NCBI RefSeq assembly: GCF_036884295.1
Contig: NZ_CP145608.1
Span: 682,001 to 746,000, forward strand
Reading direction: 5' to 3'
From: Brochothrix thermosphacta DSM 20171 = FSL F6-1036
GTDB taxonomy: Bacteria; Bacillota; Bacilli; Lactobacillales; Listeriaceae
Length of the DNA stretch: 64,000 nt
Shown: positions 15,045 through 22,487 of the stretch, piece after piece
Numbering within the stretch: position 1 is the stretch's first letter
Layout: each line of letters begins with the position of its first letter
Position numbers and translations under genes: made by a program
Notes under the pieces: generated by a model
The model's input: only the letters and a program-made list of their open reading frames with translations
Database searches by the model: none
Told to the model about the DNA's origin: nothing

Positions 15045-16307
15045 ATGAATATTATTGAAGAATTAGAATGGCGCGATGCGATATACCAACAAACAGATGC
15101 AGCTGGTTTGAAAGAATTAACTGAAAAAGAAAGCATTTCATTGTATTGTGGTATGGATCCAACAGGAGATAGCATGCATATCGGGCATTTAATCCCATTT
15201 ATGATTTTACGACGTTTCCAACTCGCAGGACATCGTCCAATTTTCTTAATGGGCGGCGCTACAGGATCAATTGGTGATCCAAGTGGTAAAGCAGAAGAGC
15301 GTCAATTACAATCGATGGAACAAATTAATCAAAATGTGGAATCATTACGTGCCCAATTAGAAAAATTATTTGATTTTTCAGGTGAAAATGGTGCGATTTT
15401 AGTTAATAACTATGATTGGACGAAGTCTTTAAGCGTGTTGGATTTCTTGCGTGATATCGGTAAACGTTTCAACGTGAACACAATGTTAAGCAAAGACATT
15501 GTCGCAAATCGTTTAGAAACAGGGATTTCATTTACAGAGTTTAGCTACCAAATATTACAAGCAATGGATTACAATCATCTATACGAACACAACAACTGTC
15601 GTTTACAAATTGGTGGAAGTGACCAATGGGGTAATATTACGGCTGGTCTTGAATTGATTCGTAAAGAGCATGGCGATAAATCGAAAGCCTTTGGTTTAAC
15701 AATTCCATTAATGCTGAAGTCGGATGGAACCAAATTTGGTAAAACAGCTGGTGGTGCAATTTGGTTAAACCCAGAAAAAACAACACCGTATGAATTTTAT
15801 CAATTTTGGTTAAATACAGATGACCGTGATGTCGTTAAATACTTGAAATACTTCACGTTTTTGGATGAAGCAACGATTACAGCATTGTCTGAAAAAGTAG
15901 CAACTGAACCACATCTACGTGCAGCACAAAAAACATTAGCAAGTGAAATGACAACTTTCGTTCATAGTCAAGCGGCGTTAGATCAAGCAATCAAAATATC
16001 AGCAGCGTTATTTAGTGGTGATATTAAAGGCCTAACAGCAGATGAAATTGAAGTTGGTTTTAAAGATGTGCCATCGTTTGAAGGTGATAAAAACAGCGAA
16101 TTAAATATCGTTGATTGGCTTGTAGCCTTGAAAATTGAACCAAGTAAACGTCAAGCGCGTGAAGACGTAACAAATGGTGCAATTTACATCAATGGTGAGC
16201 GTCAACAAGATACAACAGCAATCATTGCTGCAGAAGACCGTATTGGTGATCGTTTTACACTTGTACGTAAAGGTAAGAAAAAATACCATCTTGTTACTTA
16301 TAAATAA
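15045..16307 (+). CDS. tyrS: Tyrosyl-tRNA synthetase
   Basis: A class I aminoacyl-tRNA synthetase of 420 residues that charges tRNA-Tyr. The HIGH motif is seen as HIGHLIPF, the KMSKS motif as KFGKT, and tyrosine-binding residues in YCGMDPTGDS and QIGGSDQWGN. The C-terminal S4-like RNA-binding domain ends the protein (KRQAREDVTNGAIYING). An upstream in-frame ATG at 15018 is ignored because AAAGGAGATGG stands right before 15045. It is controlled by the T-box leader immediately upstream. Confidence 0.97.
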   Translation: MNIIEELEWRDAIYQQTDAAGLKELTEKESISLYCGMDPTGDSMHIGHLIPFMILRRFQLAGHRPIFLMGGATGSIGDPSGKAEERQLQSMEQINQNVESLRAQLEKLFDFSGENGAILVNNYDWTKSLSVLDFLRDIGKRFNVNTMLSKDIVANRLETGISFTEFSYQILQAMDYNHLYEHNNCRLQIGGSDQWGNITAGLELIRKEHGDKSKAFGLTIPLMLKSDGTKFGKTAGGAIWLNPEKTTPYEFYQFWLNTDDRDVVKYLKYFTFLDEATITALSEKVATEPHLRAAQKTLASEMTTFVHSQAALDQAIKISAALFSGDIKGLTADEIEVGFKDVPSFEGDKNSELNIVDWLVALKIEPSKRQAREDVTNGAIYINGERQQDTTAIIAAEDRIGDRFTLVRKGKKKYHLVTYK

Positions 16308-16310
16308 GTG

Positions 16311-16348
16311 CAAAAAAAACAGAATCGATATAATCGATTCTGTTTTTT
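16311..16348. terminator. Bidirectional terminator between tyrS and the wall-protein gene
   Basis: The perfect stem ACAGAATCGAT / ATCGATTCTGT has A8 on the left and T6 on the right, so it can end transcription of both convergent genes. Confidence 0.85.
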
Positions 16349-16350
16349 AT

Positions 16351-18969
16351 TTAATTTTTGTTGCGGCGTCTCAACATTACGAGTGATGAGGCGATCACTG
16401 CGATACCTAAAAGTGGCAACAATGGCGATTGCTTATCACCTGTTTTAGGTAGTAACGATGCGTTATTTTTTGTAGTTTCTGCGATGGTTGATGTTGGTAC
16501 TATCGTTTGAGATGAATCAGCGGTGTTTTCATCGAATACCTCATACTCAACGTAGCTAAATTCTTCTTTTTCGTGTAGAAGGATAAACTCTTCTGAGTCA
16601 TCACCAGAGTCAATTTTCTCTTGTTGCTCATTTGTTTGATCAGGAAGAGTTGGTTCAGGTAGAGTCGGTGATATTAACTCGGAAACAAGCTGGAAGCCAT
16701 TAATCACCGTATGTACTTCGCCTTCTGGACTCGTTTCAGTGAAGGTTGCAAAATAACTCCCATCATCCAGACCTTTTAATAGCTCAACCAAATTGGAGAT
16801 TTCAGAACCACTACCACTATATAGAACGTTACCTTCGATGTCGAGTATTTCCCATGTTAAGGTTGAATCTTCAATTGTTTGTGTCCCTGTAATTTTTTCT
16901 GGGTTGATATTTTTATCGATTGTAAGGGTCGCTTCTGGGTGTCTGACAGTAAAAACGTCATGAGAACTGTGCGTTTCGTCTTCTGGACTAATTTCTGTAA
17001 ATGTAACGGTATAGTCGCCAGCTAATAATGCTAAGAGTTCTTTTTCTGGCACCTCAGAACCGATACCACTCATAACTTCTGCCCCATTTTTATCAGTAAT
17101 AACCCATGTTAACTCTGATTCAGTCATTGTTTGTGTTCCTGTAATGTTATTAGGATTAAAAGGCTTGTTAACAGTTGTTGTTGTTTCAGGATGGCGAACA
17201 ATAAAGTCACCAGTAGACGTATGCATTTCACCTTCAGGACTCTTTTCTGCAAATGTCACATGATAACTCCCCGGTTTTAGCTGTGCTAAAAAGTCAGTAG
17301 GGATATCAGAACCAGTACCAGATTTTATAATCGCACCTTGTGCATCAGTGAGAATCCATACTAATTCGGAATCTGATATTGTTTGTGTCCCCGTAATTTT
17401 ATCAGGATTGAATGGTTTATTAACCGTTGTCGTCGTCTCAGGGTGGCGAATTGTAAATTCACCTTGTGAACTGTGAGTCTCATTTTCAGGACTCATTTCA
17501 GTGTATGTAACGACATAAGTCCCAATTGCTAATTTGTCTAATAAACTAGTAGGGACGTCAGTTCCAGAGCCTGATTCAATAAGTTTCCCACTCTCATCTT
17601 TCAATACCCATGTTAAAACAGATTCAGCAATTGTTTGTGTCCCTTTAATAGAATGGGGATTAAATGGGCAATCAATAGTCGTTGTTGTTTCGGGATGACG
17701 TACTAAAAATTTATCAGTTGATACATGTGTTTCGCCTTCAGGGCTTGTTTCCGTAAACGTTGCTTCATATTTTCCGCCCGCTAATGATGCTAACTGCTTT
17801 TCAGAAATAATTGGACCGTTCCCTGATAATACAACGGCACCTGCCTCATTGAGTAATTGCCAAGTTAGGGTTGAGTCCGCAATTTTTTTTGTTCCCGTCA
17901 CTTTTTCGGGATTGATTGGCTTATCAATTGAAATAGTTGTTTCGGGGTGTCTAATTTTGAAAGAACCTTCAGAAACACTTGTTTCATTTTCAGGACTATG
18001 TTCAGTGAAGAAAACACTATAACTGCCGTCCCCTAAAGCGTTGGTTTGTTCAACGGGTACAGTATTACCTGTGCCATTAATCAGAACAGTGCCACTACTA
18101 TCTTTTACTTCCCAAGTTAAAGTTGATTCAGTGATTTTTTTTGTTCCAGTAATTGATGTGGGATTATATGTACCAACAACACTAGTCGTTGATTCAGGAT
18201 GACGAATTAAAAATGAATCTGTCGTTGTATCTAGTACAGGATTCCCATATTTAGAAATTAAAGTGGCCGTTGTTTCAACAGTATAAACACCTTCTGGTAA
18301 TTGGTTGAGGGTTGCTTGTGATACAGCAGCAGAGGACTCCGTTGCCACAACATTTCCAGCTTCATCTATTATTTTCCAAATGTTGCTAGCCGTTGTTTTA
18401 TCAGAGCCAACAGTGATAGTAGATGGATTGATTTTATCAAAAGTGCCAGTAATATCGATTGTAGCAGCGACACGTTCAATATTCATTTTCACACGACCCG
18501 TATCGAATAATGAGCCGAATTCATCGATGACGTATGAGCGTAAGGATAAAACATATTCACCATCTGGGTAAGTGGTAGCATCAGAAAAATCAATTGTTCC
18601 ACCATAAGGGATTTGGATTTCACCTTGTCCAAGATTAGCTGGTCCAGATACAATTTCATAAGTTAATTTATCTTTATAAGGATCATAAGGATAGTCGACT
18701 GTTAATTGTGTCGTTAAATCAAAATTACGATAAAGTGCATCAGCTCCACTATCAAAACCGTTAAGATTATGAATAGAAAAGAGTTTAATGTCGTAAGGTG
18801 AGATTTTTTTTGTCTCGTTTTTCTCAGCATGTTTCTCGGTATTAGTTGATACAGGTTGTATATCTTTAGTCGTTTTTAAGTTCTCATCATTGGCAGACGC
18901 TAATGTAGCAGGTAACGAAGCCAACAGTGTTGAGACAGCTATTAAGCCGTAACTCATTTTTTTATTCAT
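16351..18969 (-). CDS. LPXTG-anchored surface protein with about seven tandem 80-residue repeats
   Basis: An 872-residue secreted wall protein. It has a signal peptide (residues 1-27, ending ATLASA), a unique N-terminal region of about 150 residues, then about seven repeats of 80-85 residues, a Glu-rich spacer, the sortase signal LPKTG, a hydrophobic helix and the tail RRRNKN. Repeats typically begin TTTTVNKPFNP, contain ITGTQTI and ELTWVL, and end SPEGE(T/V)H...F(T/I)(V/I)RHPE; the first is divergent and the last lacks RHPE. This suggests an Ig-like or adhesin stalk. A single Cys occurs in repeat 4 (IDCPFNP) where other repeats have Lys or Gly. Ligand unknown. Confidence 0.9.
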   Translation of the reverse strand: MNKKMSYGLIAVSTLLASLPATLASANDENLKTTKDIQPVSTNTEKHAEKNETKKISPYDIKLFSIHNLNGFDSGADALYRNFDLTTQLTVDYPYDPYKDKLTYEIVSGPANLGQGEIQIPYGGTIDFSDATTYPDGEYVLSLRSYVIDEFGSLFDTGRVKMNIERVAATIDITGTFDKINPSTITVGSDKTTASNIWKIIDEAGNVVATESSAAVSQATLNQLPEGVYTVETTATLISKYGNPVLDTTTDSFLIRHPESTTSVVGTYNPTSITGTKKITESTLTWEVKDSSGTVLINGTGNTVPVEQTNALGDGSYSVFFTEHSPENETSVSEGSFKIRHPETTISIDKPINPEKVTGTKKIADSTLTWQLLNEAGAVVLSGNGPIISEKQLASLAGGKYEATFTETSPEGETHVSTDKFLVRHPETTTTIDCPFNPHSIKGTQTIAESVLTWVLKDESGKLIESGSGTDVPTSLLDKLAIGTYVVTYTEMSPENETHSSQGEFTIRHPETTTTVNKPFNPDKITGTQTISDSELVWILTDAQGAIIKSGTGSDIPTDFLAQLKPGSYHVTFAEKSPEGEMHTSTGDFIVRHPETTTTVNKPFNPNNITGTQTMTESELTWVITDKNGAEVMSGIGSEVPEKELLALLAGDYTVTFTEISPEDETHSSHDVFTVRHPEATLTIDKNINPEKITGTQTIEDSTLTWEILDIEGNVLYSGSGSEISNLVELLKGLDDGSYFATFTETSPEGEVHTVINGFQLVSELISPTLPEPTLPDQTNEQQEKIDSGDDSEEFILLHEKEEFSYVEYEVFDENTADSSQTIVPTSTIAETTKNNASLLPKTGDKQSPLLPLLGIAVIASSLVMLRRRNKN

Positions 18970-19140
18970 TTTTGTAAATCCTCCTAATTAATAATATAAC
19001 AGCGAAAATCCGTAAATTTTGACAGTCTTTATACTAATTATGCAGGATAGATATCTCAAGTGTGAGTCCATTATTTGTTTTATTTTATTAAAAAAATGAG
19101 TAGCACTTAGTTAAATTAAACGATAGGTAGTTGGTATAAT

Positions 19141-19165
19141 GTTTAGCTATTATCTAAACGGGTAT
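19141..19165 (+). promoter_or_regulatory. Sigma-B-like promoter of the cryptic unit
   Basis: GTTTAG, a 13-bp spacer and GGGTAT match the sigma-B consensus (GTTT-N12-15-GGGWAW). A TATAAT overlapping the -10 at 19163 and an inverted repeat GTTTAG...CTAAAC overlapping the -35 leave sigma-A or repressor control as alternatives. Confidence 0.5.
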
Positions 19166-19211
19166 AATATCTATGTAACAGGTCACCAGAAAATCGAAAG
19201 GAGTGATAACA

Positions 19212-19295
19212 ATGATGAGACGAAACATTAGTCAGCGTCACATGTTATTTCAACTGACGATGGTGCGTGCACCGGAACGAACGGATAACACATAA
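19212..19295 (+). CDS. Possible 27-aa peptide at the head of the cryptic unit
   Basis: ATG with AAAGGAG 7 bp upstream, ending at TAA. The peptide is basic and begins MMRRNISQRH. Support is only the strong ribosome binding site and upstream promoter match; it could equally be the surviving 5' end of a decayed gene. Confidence 0.3.
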   Translation: MMRRNISQRHMLFQLTMVRAPERTDNT

Positions 19296-19703
19296 AGCCA
19301 TTGCGAGTCCATCCGGGACGCCCATTCAGAATGTAAGACAAACATGTGCAAAGATTGTAAAAGGTCTACAAGCAATATGCAGTTAAACATTAAGAAGGGT
19401 AAGAAAAAACGCGAAAGTCGTGAAGATAATCGTTGTTAAACCAGATGTATTAGTGTTTTGTTTAAAGAACAGCAAGGCAATTGGAAAAGTTTAAAATTAA
19501 CAACCAAGTAACTGTTAGACGCGTGATTCGATAGTGCAACGTGGAAAACTAGTATGTACCGTTAATTTAAGCAAGTGAAAAAAACTGCGGAACAGAAGAT
19601 TTGAAACAAAAGTACAAAATAGTGAACGATTACGTGTAGTGTATCTGAAATATAATGAGTGTTACCGTAGGTAAACAACTTGTACAAGTTGCGGAGTGAA
19701 ATG

Positions 19704-19735
19704 AGAGAGTGTGCTAAAATGGCACTCTCTTTTTT
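19704..19735 (+). terminator. Intrinsic terminator of the cryptic unit
   Basis: AGAGAGTGTGC / GGCACTCTCT followed by TTTTTT. No protein gene of normal size precedes it on this strand, which argues that 19170-19735 is transcribed. Confidence 0.85.
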
Positions 19736-19760
19736 GTATCTTTACGATGTGATATACTGA

Positions 19761-19789
19761 TTGTACAGTTTTGCGCGTAAAAATATATA
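19761..19789 (+). promoter_or_regulatory. Probable promoter of the ThiM-like gene
   Basis: TTGTAC, 17 bp, TATATA. Transcription would begin near 19796, which is the GTG start itself, so the mRNA may be leaderless. Confidence 0.4.
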
Positions 19790-19795
19790 TTAGGG

Positions 19796-20407
19796 GTGGG
19801 AATTATACTTAGGGATATTGTTGTACTGAAAGATTATTATAGCGACCAATTAGAGCATTTGGATTTAACTAAGAGAGGCATCAATCTCATAATGAGCGAT
19901 GTTCCTGAAATATTTGAAAAAAAATCGTCTTGCGATCAAGCAGTGATATTGAAGATGACCGAAATGACACCTGAAAAACTAGCGGCAATGATTAAACTGG
20001 GAAAAGAAGCTAATCGCTACAAAGTGCCACTTTTATTAGAACCAATCGCAGTTGGAGAATCGATTGAACAGTTTCATTCATTTCAAGAATTGATTAAATA
20101 TCTTTCTTTTGATGTGATTATCGCGGATTTCACAACGATACTTGCTTTGTCTGGCCGTAAAAGTATGGGGGATGGGCTAGAGATTATTAGAGAGAATGAA
20201 CAATTATTAGCTGAAATAGCGAATGTTTATCAATCAGTTATTGTAGTTGAAGCGGAAACTGTTTTTATTAGTGCAGGAGCTTCTTTAATTGAGAATGATG
20301 CTGTACAAGCTAAAGGTTTCAATTTAGCACTAATGACGGCTAAATACTTAGCTGATGGTGAGCAAGAAGTAAGTGCAATTCAGCATGCATTATCATTCAT
20401 TGAGTAA
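19796..20407 (+). CDS. Degenerate ThiM-like (hydroxyethylthiazole kinase-related) protein
   Basis: A 203-residue protein that aligns by eye with the ribokinase-like fold of ThiM: residues 48-90 (KMTEMTPEKLAAMIKLGKE then RYKVPLLLEPI) match the LDPVG region, followed by FDVIIADFTTILALSG and a late VVEAETVFISAG strand. It is shorter than ThiM (about 265 aa), lacks the N-terminal VHNITN motif and the terminal catalytic loop is altered (DPV reads EPI). No thiD or thiE is adjacent and no TPP riboswitch is seen. Start is uncertain: GTG at 19796 has no separate ribosome binding site. It is probably non-catalytic or decaying. Confidence 0.5.
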   Translation: MGIILRDIVVLKDYYSDQLEHLDLTKRGINLIMSDVPEIFEKKSSCDQAVILKMTEMTPEKLAAMIKLGKEANRYKVPLLLEPIAVGESIEQFHSFQELIKYLSFDVIIADFTTILALSGRKSMGDGLEIIRENEQLLAEIANVYQSVIVVEAETVFISAGASLIENDAVQAKGFNLALMTAKYLADGEQEVSAIQHALSFIE

Positions 20408-20420
20408 AAGTAAGGCTATC

Positions 20421-20467
20421 AAGACTTGAAAATTAGATTATCATCTAATTTTTGAGAGGTCTTTTTT
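20421..20467 (+). terminator. Terminator after the ThiM-like gene
   Basis: AAAATTAGAT / ATCTAATTTT stem, with outer AAGACTT / AGGTCTT pairing and T6. Confidence 0.8.
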
Positions 20468-20556
20468 ATATTGAAAAGCTAATTTTGCTTTTGAGTCGCA
20501 TAAAAATTGTTATTATTATCTTTTGAAACTAACAGAATCAAATAAAAAAACTTATT

Positions 20557-20588
20557 GGATTGTAGATCAGCTTCTACAATCCTTTTTT
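20557..20588 (+). terminator. Orphan terminator in the 20.4-21.0 kb spacer
   Basis: GGATTGTAGA / TCTACAATCC followed by T6, with an A run on the left. It may work on both strands. No gene ends just before it, so it could be a second terminator for the upstream gene or end a short RNA. Confidence 0.65.
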
Positions 20589-20651
20589 GCGTGGTTCAGC
20601 GATTTTATTTTAAAAGGAATTTATATAAATATCGATATTTTTTGGAAAAAT

Positions 20652-20686
20652 GGTGTTAATGACATATTTCATCACCAACACCATAA
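20652..20686. repeat. Inverted repeat ATGGTGTT...AACACCAT
   Basis: Two 8-bp arms separated by about 19 bp in a gene-free spacer. No T run follows, so it is not an ordinary terminator. Confidence 0.5.
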
Positions 20687-20795
20687 ATTATAAATCCGAA
20701 ATTATTTACTCCTACTGCTCTGAATAAATACAGATTATCTATGAATATTTTCAAGAGTTTATTATTACTTATAATAAAAACAGCTATTGAAGAAG

Positions 20796-20870
20796 GAATG
20801 GTACTCTTACGACATTAATAAATGGATTGGTACTCTCATGGCATTAACATAAGGTTTGGTACTCAATTGC
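20796..20870 (+). repeat. Degenerate 29-bp direct repeats (three GGTACTC units)
   Basis: GGTACTC recurs at 20801, 20830 and 20859, an exact 29-bp period. The first two units also share the flanking TTGG/ATGG and CATTAA-TAA stretches; the third is cut short. It is not a CRISPR: there are no spacers between the copies. Confidence 0.55.
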
Positions 20871-20891
20871 TATCGCAATTTCCGTCCCATA

Positions 20892-20929
20892 CTGTTCTCG
20901 TATAGCGGATAAATCCGCTACGATAACAG
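20892..20929. repeat. Long hairpin between the GGTACTC repeats and rpsD
   Basis: CTGTT-CTCGTA-TAGCGGAT pairs with ATCCGCTA-CGATAACAG around a 2-base centre, flanked on both sides by CCCATACT. The nested symmetry looks like a small mobile or recombination remnant. Confidence 0.5.
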
Positions 20930-20977
20930 CACCCATACTATTTGCGTAAGTTCATGACTTCGTTACGATAGTTGAAA

Positions 20978-21010
20978 CAAAAAAAGCCATTCCCGTAGGA
21001 ATGGCTTTTC
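20978..21010 (-). terminator. Intrinsic terminator of rpsD
   Basis: On the minus strand AAAAGCCATTCC / GGAATGGCTTTT with a T run, 18 bp after the rpsD stop. Confidence 0.9.
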
Positions 21011-21027
21011 GAATATAACGGTGTTGC

Positions 21028-21630
21028 TTAACGTGAGTAAAACTCAACGATAAACGCTTCGTTAATTTCTGGGTGTAATTCAGAACGTTCTGGTAAGCGT
21101 ACTAACGATCCAACGATTTTTTCAGCGTCGAAAGTTAAGTATTCAGCTACTGCTGGTGCCACTTCTAAAGACTCTTTAATAGAAGAGTTGTTAAGTGATT
21201 TTTCACGAACAGAGATAACTTGACCAGGATCTACTTGGTATGAAGGAATATCAACACGTTTACCATCGACTAAAATATGACCATGGTTTACTAATTGACG
21301 AGCTCCACGACGAGTACGAGCTAAACCTAAACGGTATACTACGTTATCTAAACGTTGCTCTAAAAGGATCATAAAGTTTTCACCTTGTTTACCTTGTAGT
21401 TTACCAGCACGTAAGAAAGTGTTGTGGTATTGACGTTCAGTTATACCGAACATGTGACGTAATTTTTGTTTTTCTTGTTGTTGTAAAGCGTATTCGCTTA
21501 ATTTTGTACGTTGCGTAGGGCCATGTTGACCTGGAGCATACGGACGTTTTTCTAATTCTTTACCTGTTCCTAGAAGTGAAAGGCCTAAGCGGCGAGACAA
21601 TTTCCAAGATGGACCTGTATAACGAGCCAT
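21028..21630 (-). CDS. rpsD: 30S ribosomal protein S4
   Basis: S4 is a primary rRNA-binding protein that nucleates 30S assembly and also represses its own synthesis in many bacteria. The 200 residues begin [16 protein letters not shown] and contain the S4 RNA-binding domain ([20 protein letters not shown]) and the tail [16 protein letters not shown] longer frame reaches 21663, but AAAGGAGGAG stands just before the ATG at 21630. The Cys4 zinc motif found in some S4 proteins is absent, as usual for this group. It stands alone, as in Bacillus and Listeria. Confidence 0.97.
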   Translation of the reverse strand: MARYTGPSWKLSRRLGLSLLGTGKELEKRPYAPGQHGPTQRTKLSEYALQQQEKQKLRHMFGITERQYHNTFLRAGKLQGKQGENFMILLEQRLDNVVYRLGLARTRRGARQLVNHGHILVDGKRVDIPSYQVDPGQVISVREKSLNNSSIKESLEVAPAVAEYLTFDAEKIVGSLVRLPERSELHPEINEAFIVEFYSR

Positions 21631-21812
21631 TGAGAGACTCCTCCTTTGAATTTGTTTTAGCATAAAACAAATACGGATATGATTTACTACTAGCGGATTT
21701 CATCTTTACATACCTTCACCATGCAGCCGCAGGTTACACGATACACCTCGTTGTTAAAACGGGAATGAAATACTGACCTAGCAGCCACACATCAGCTGCA
21801 CTATTTTACACA
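21631..21812 (-). promoter_or_regulatory. Probable S4-binding autoregulatory leader of rpsD
   Basis: About 180 nt lie between the promoter and rpsD, with several complementary blocks (GTGCAGCTGATGTGTGGCTGC, CCTGCGGCTGCATGG). Firmicutes rpsD is known to have a structured leader through which S4 represses itself. Assignment rests on position and self-complementarity, not on a covariance model. Confidence 0.55.
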
Positions 21813-21818
21813 ATGATT

Positions 21819-21848
21819 AGTATAACCCGAATGTAGTTGTTAAGTCAA
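21819..21848 (-). promoter_or_regulatory. rpsD promoter
   Basis: On the minus strand TTGACT, an 18-bp spacer, TATACT. Confidence 0.75.
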
Positions 21849-21858
21849 GCTCTACAGT

Positions 21859-22302
21859 TTAAAGATATGTAACTACTTGCTCTAAATAGTGTTTGTCATG
21901 GTCAGAAAAACGCTTTTTAATCGGGGCATCAATATCTAAAACACCGATTAATTTGTTATCTTTAACAATAGGGATAACAATTTCAGATAAAGAAGCACTG
22001 TCACAGGCAATATGGCCGGGGAAAGCATTTACATCTGGAACGACGATACTTTCAAGACTTTCTGCTGCGGTGCCACACACGCCTTTTCCTAATGGGATAT
22101 GGACACAGGCAACTTTACCTTGGAAGGGTCCTAATATAAGTTCATCTTGTTCATAAAGGTAAAAACCAACCCAGTTAATATCTTCAAGTGTTTCGTTTAG
22201 TAAAGCAGAGACGTTGCTCATGTTGGCGATTAAGTTGTTTTCGCCCATCAAGAGTGCCTCGGTTTGTTTGATTAAACGTTCGTATTGCTTTGAATCTGTC
22301 AT
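21859..22302 (-). CDS. Free methionine-(R)-sulfoxide reductase, GAF domain
   Basis: A 147-residue single GAF-domain protein of the fRMsr (MsrC) family, which reduces free Met-R-sulfoxide using thioredoxin. The three conserved cysteines are visible in VACVHIPLGKGVCGTAA and in GHIACDSAS. The SEIVIPI...LIGVLDIDAP segment closes the ligand pocket. GGAGGG precedes the ATG. It is transcribed toward rpsD and divergent from ezrA, matching the Listeria and Bacillus (ytsP) neighbourhood. It would act in cytoplasmic oxidative damage repair. Confidence 0.92.
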   Translation of the reverse strand: MTDSKQYERLIKQTEALLMGENNLIANMSNVSALLNETLEDINWVGFYLYEQDELILGPFQGKVACVHIPLGKGVCGTAAESLESIVVPDVNAFPGHIACDSASLSEIVIPIVKDNKLIGVLDIDAPIKKRFSDHDKHYLEQVVTYL

Positions 22303-22487
22303 TAAAAATCCCTCCTATAAATAAATATACGGTTAAAACATAACTATTAGTCTGAAAAAAACAGCTCTAACATTTTATTTTTTCACGTAATAGTGTTATT
22401 ATAGACTATGTCTATGGACATTTGAAAATTAAAAAATCGAAAAAAATAATGGTATACATTAATGAAGCTAACGACAGGGGGATGACC

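Larger units (their letters stand above)
19170..19735 (+). ncRNA. Cryptic transcription unit: possible ncRNA or decayed gene
   Basis: About 550 bases with promoter-like sequence before it and an intrinsic terminator at its end (19704-19735), yet no long open reading frame. A strong ribosome binding site (AAAGGAG, 19198-19204) precedes an ATG at 19212 that reads 27 codons to a TAA. The same frame then continues for about 47 codons with four Cys clustered as C..., CK, CKDC, and then meets many stops. A short palindrome AACTTGTACAAGTT lies near the 3' end. I do not recognise it as RNase P RNA, tmRNA, 6S or SRP RNA. It may be a regulatory RNA with a small peptide, or the remnant of a zinc-ribbon gene. 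Confidence 0.4.

Noticed and set aside
19170-19735. RNase P RNA, tmRNA, 6S or SRP RNA for the cryptic unit
   Set aside because: Conserved cores of these RNAs as I remember them are not visible; no CCA-like or tRNA-like end.
19500-19795. TPP riboswitch before the ThiM-like gene
   Set aside because: No CTGAGA...ACCC / TGAACCTGAT-like elements are present.
20796-20870. CRISPR array
   Set aside because: Only three degenerate units with no spacers between them and no cas genes nearby.
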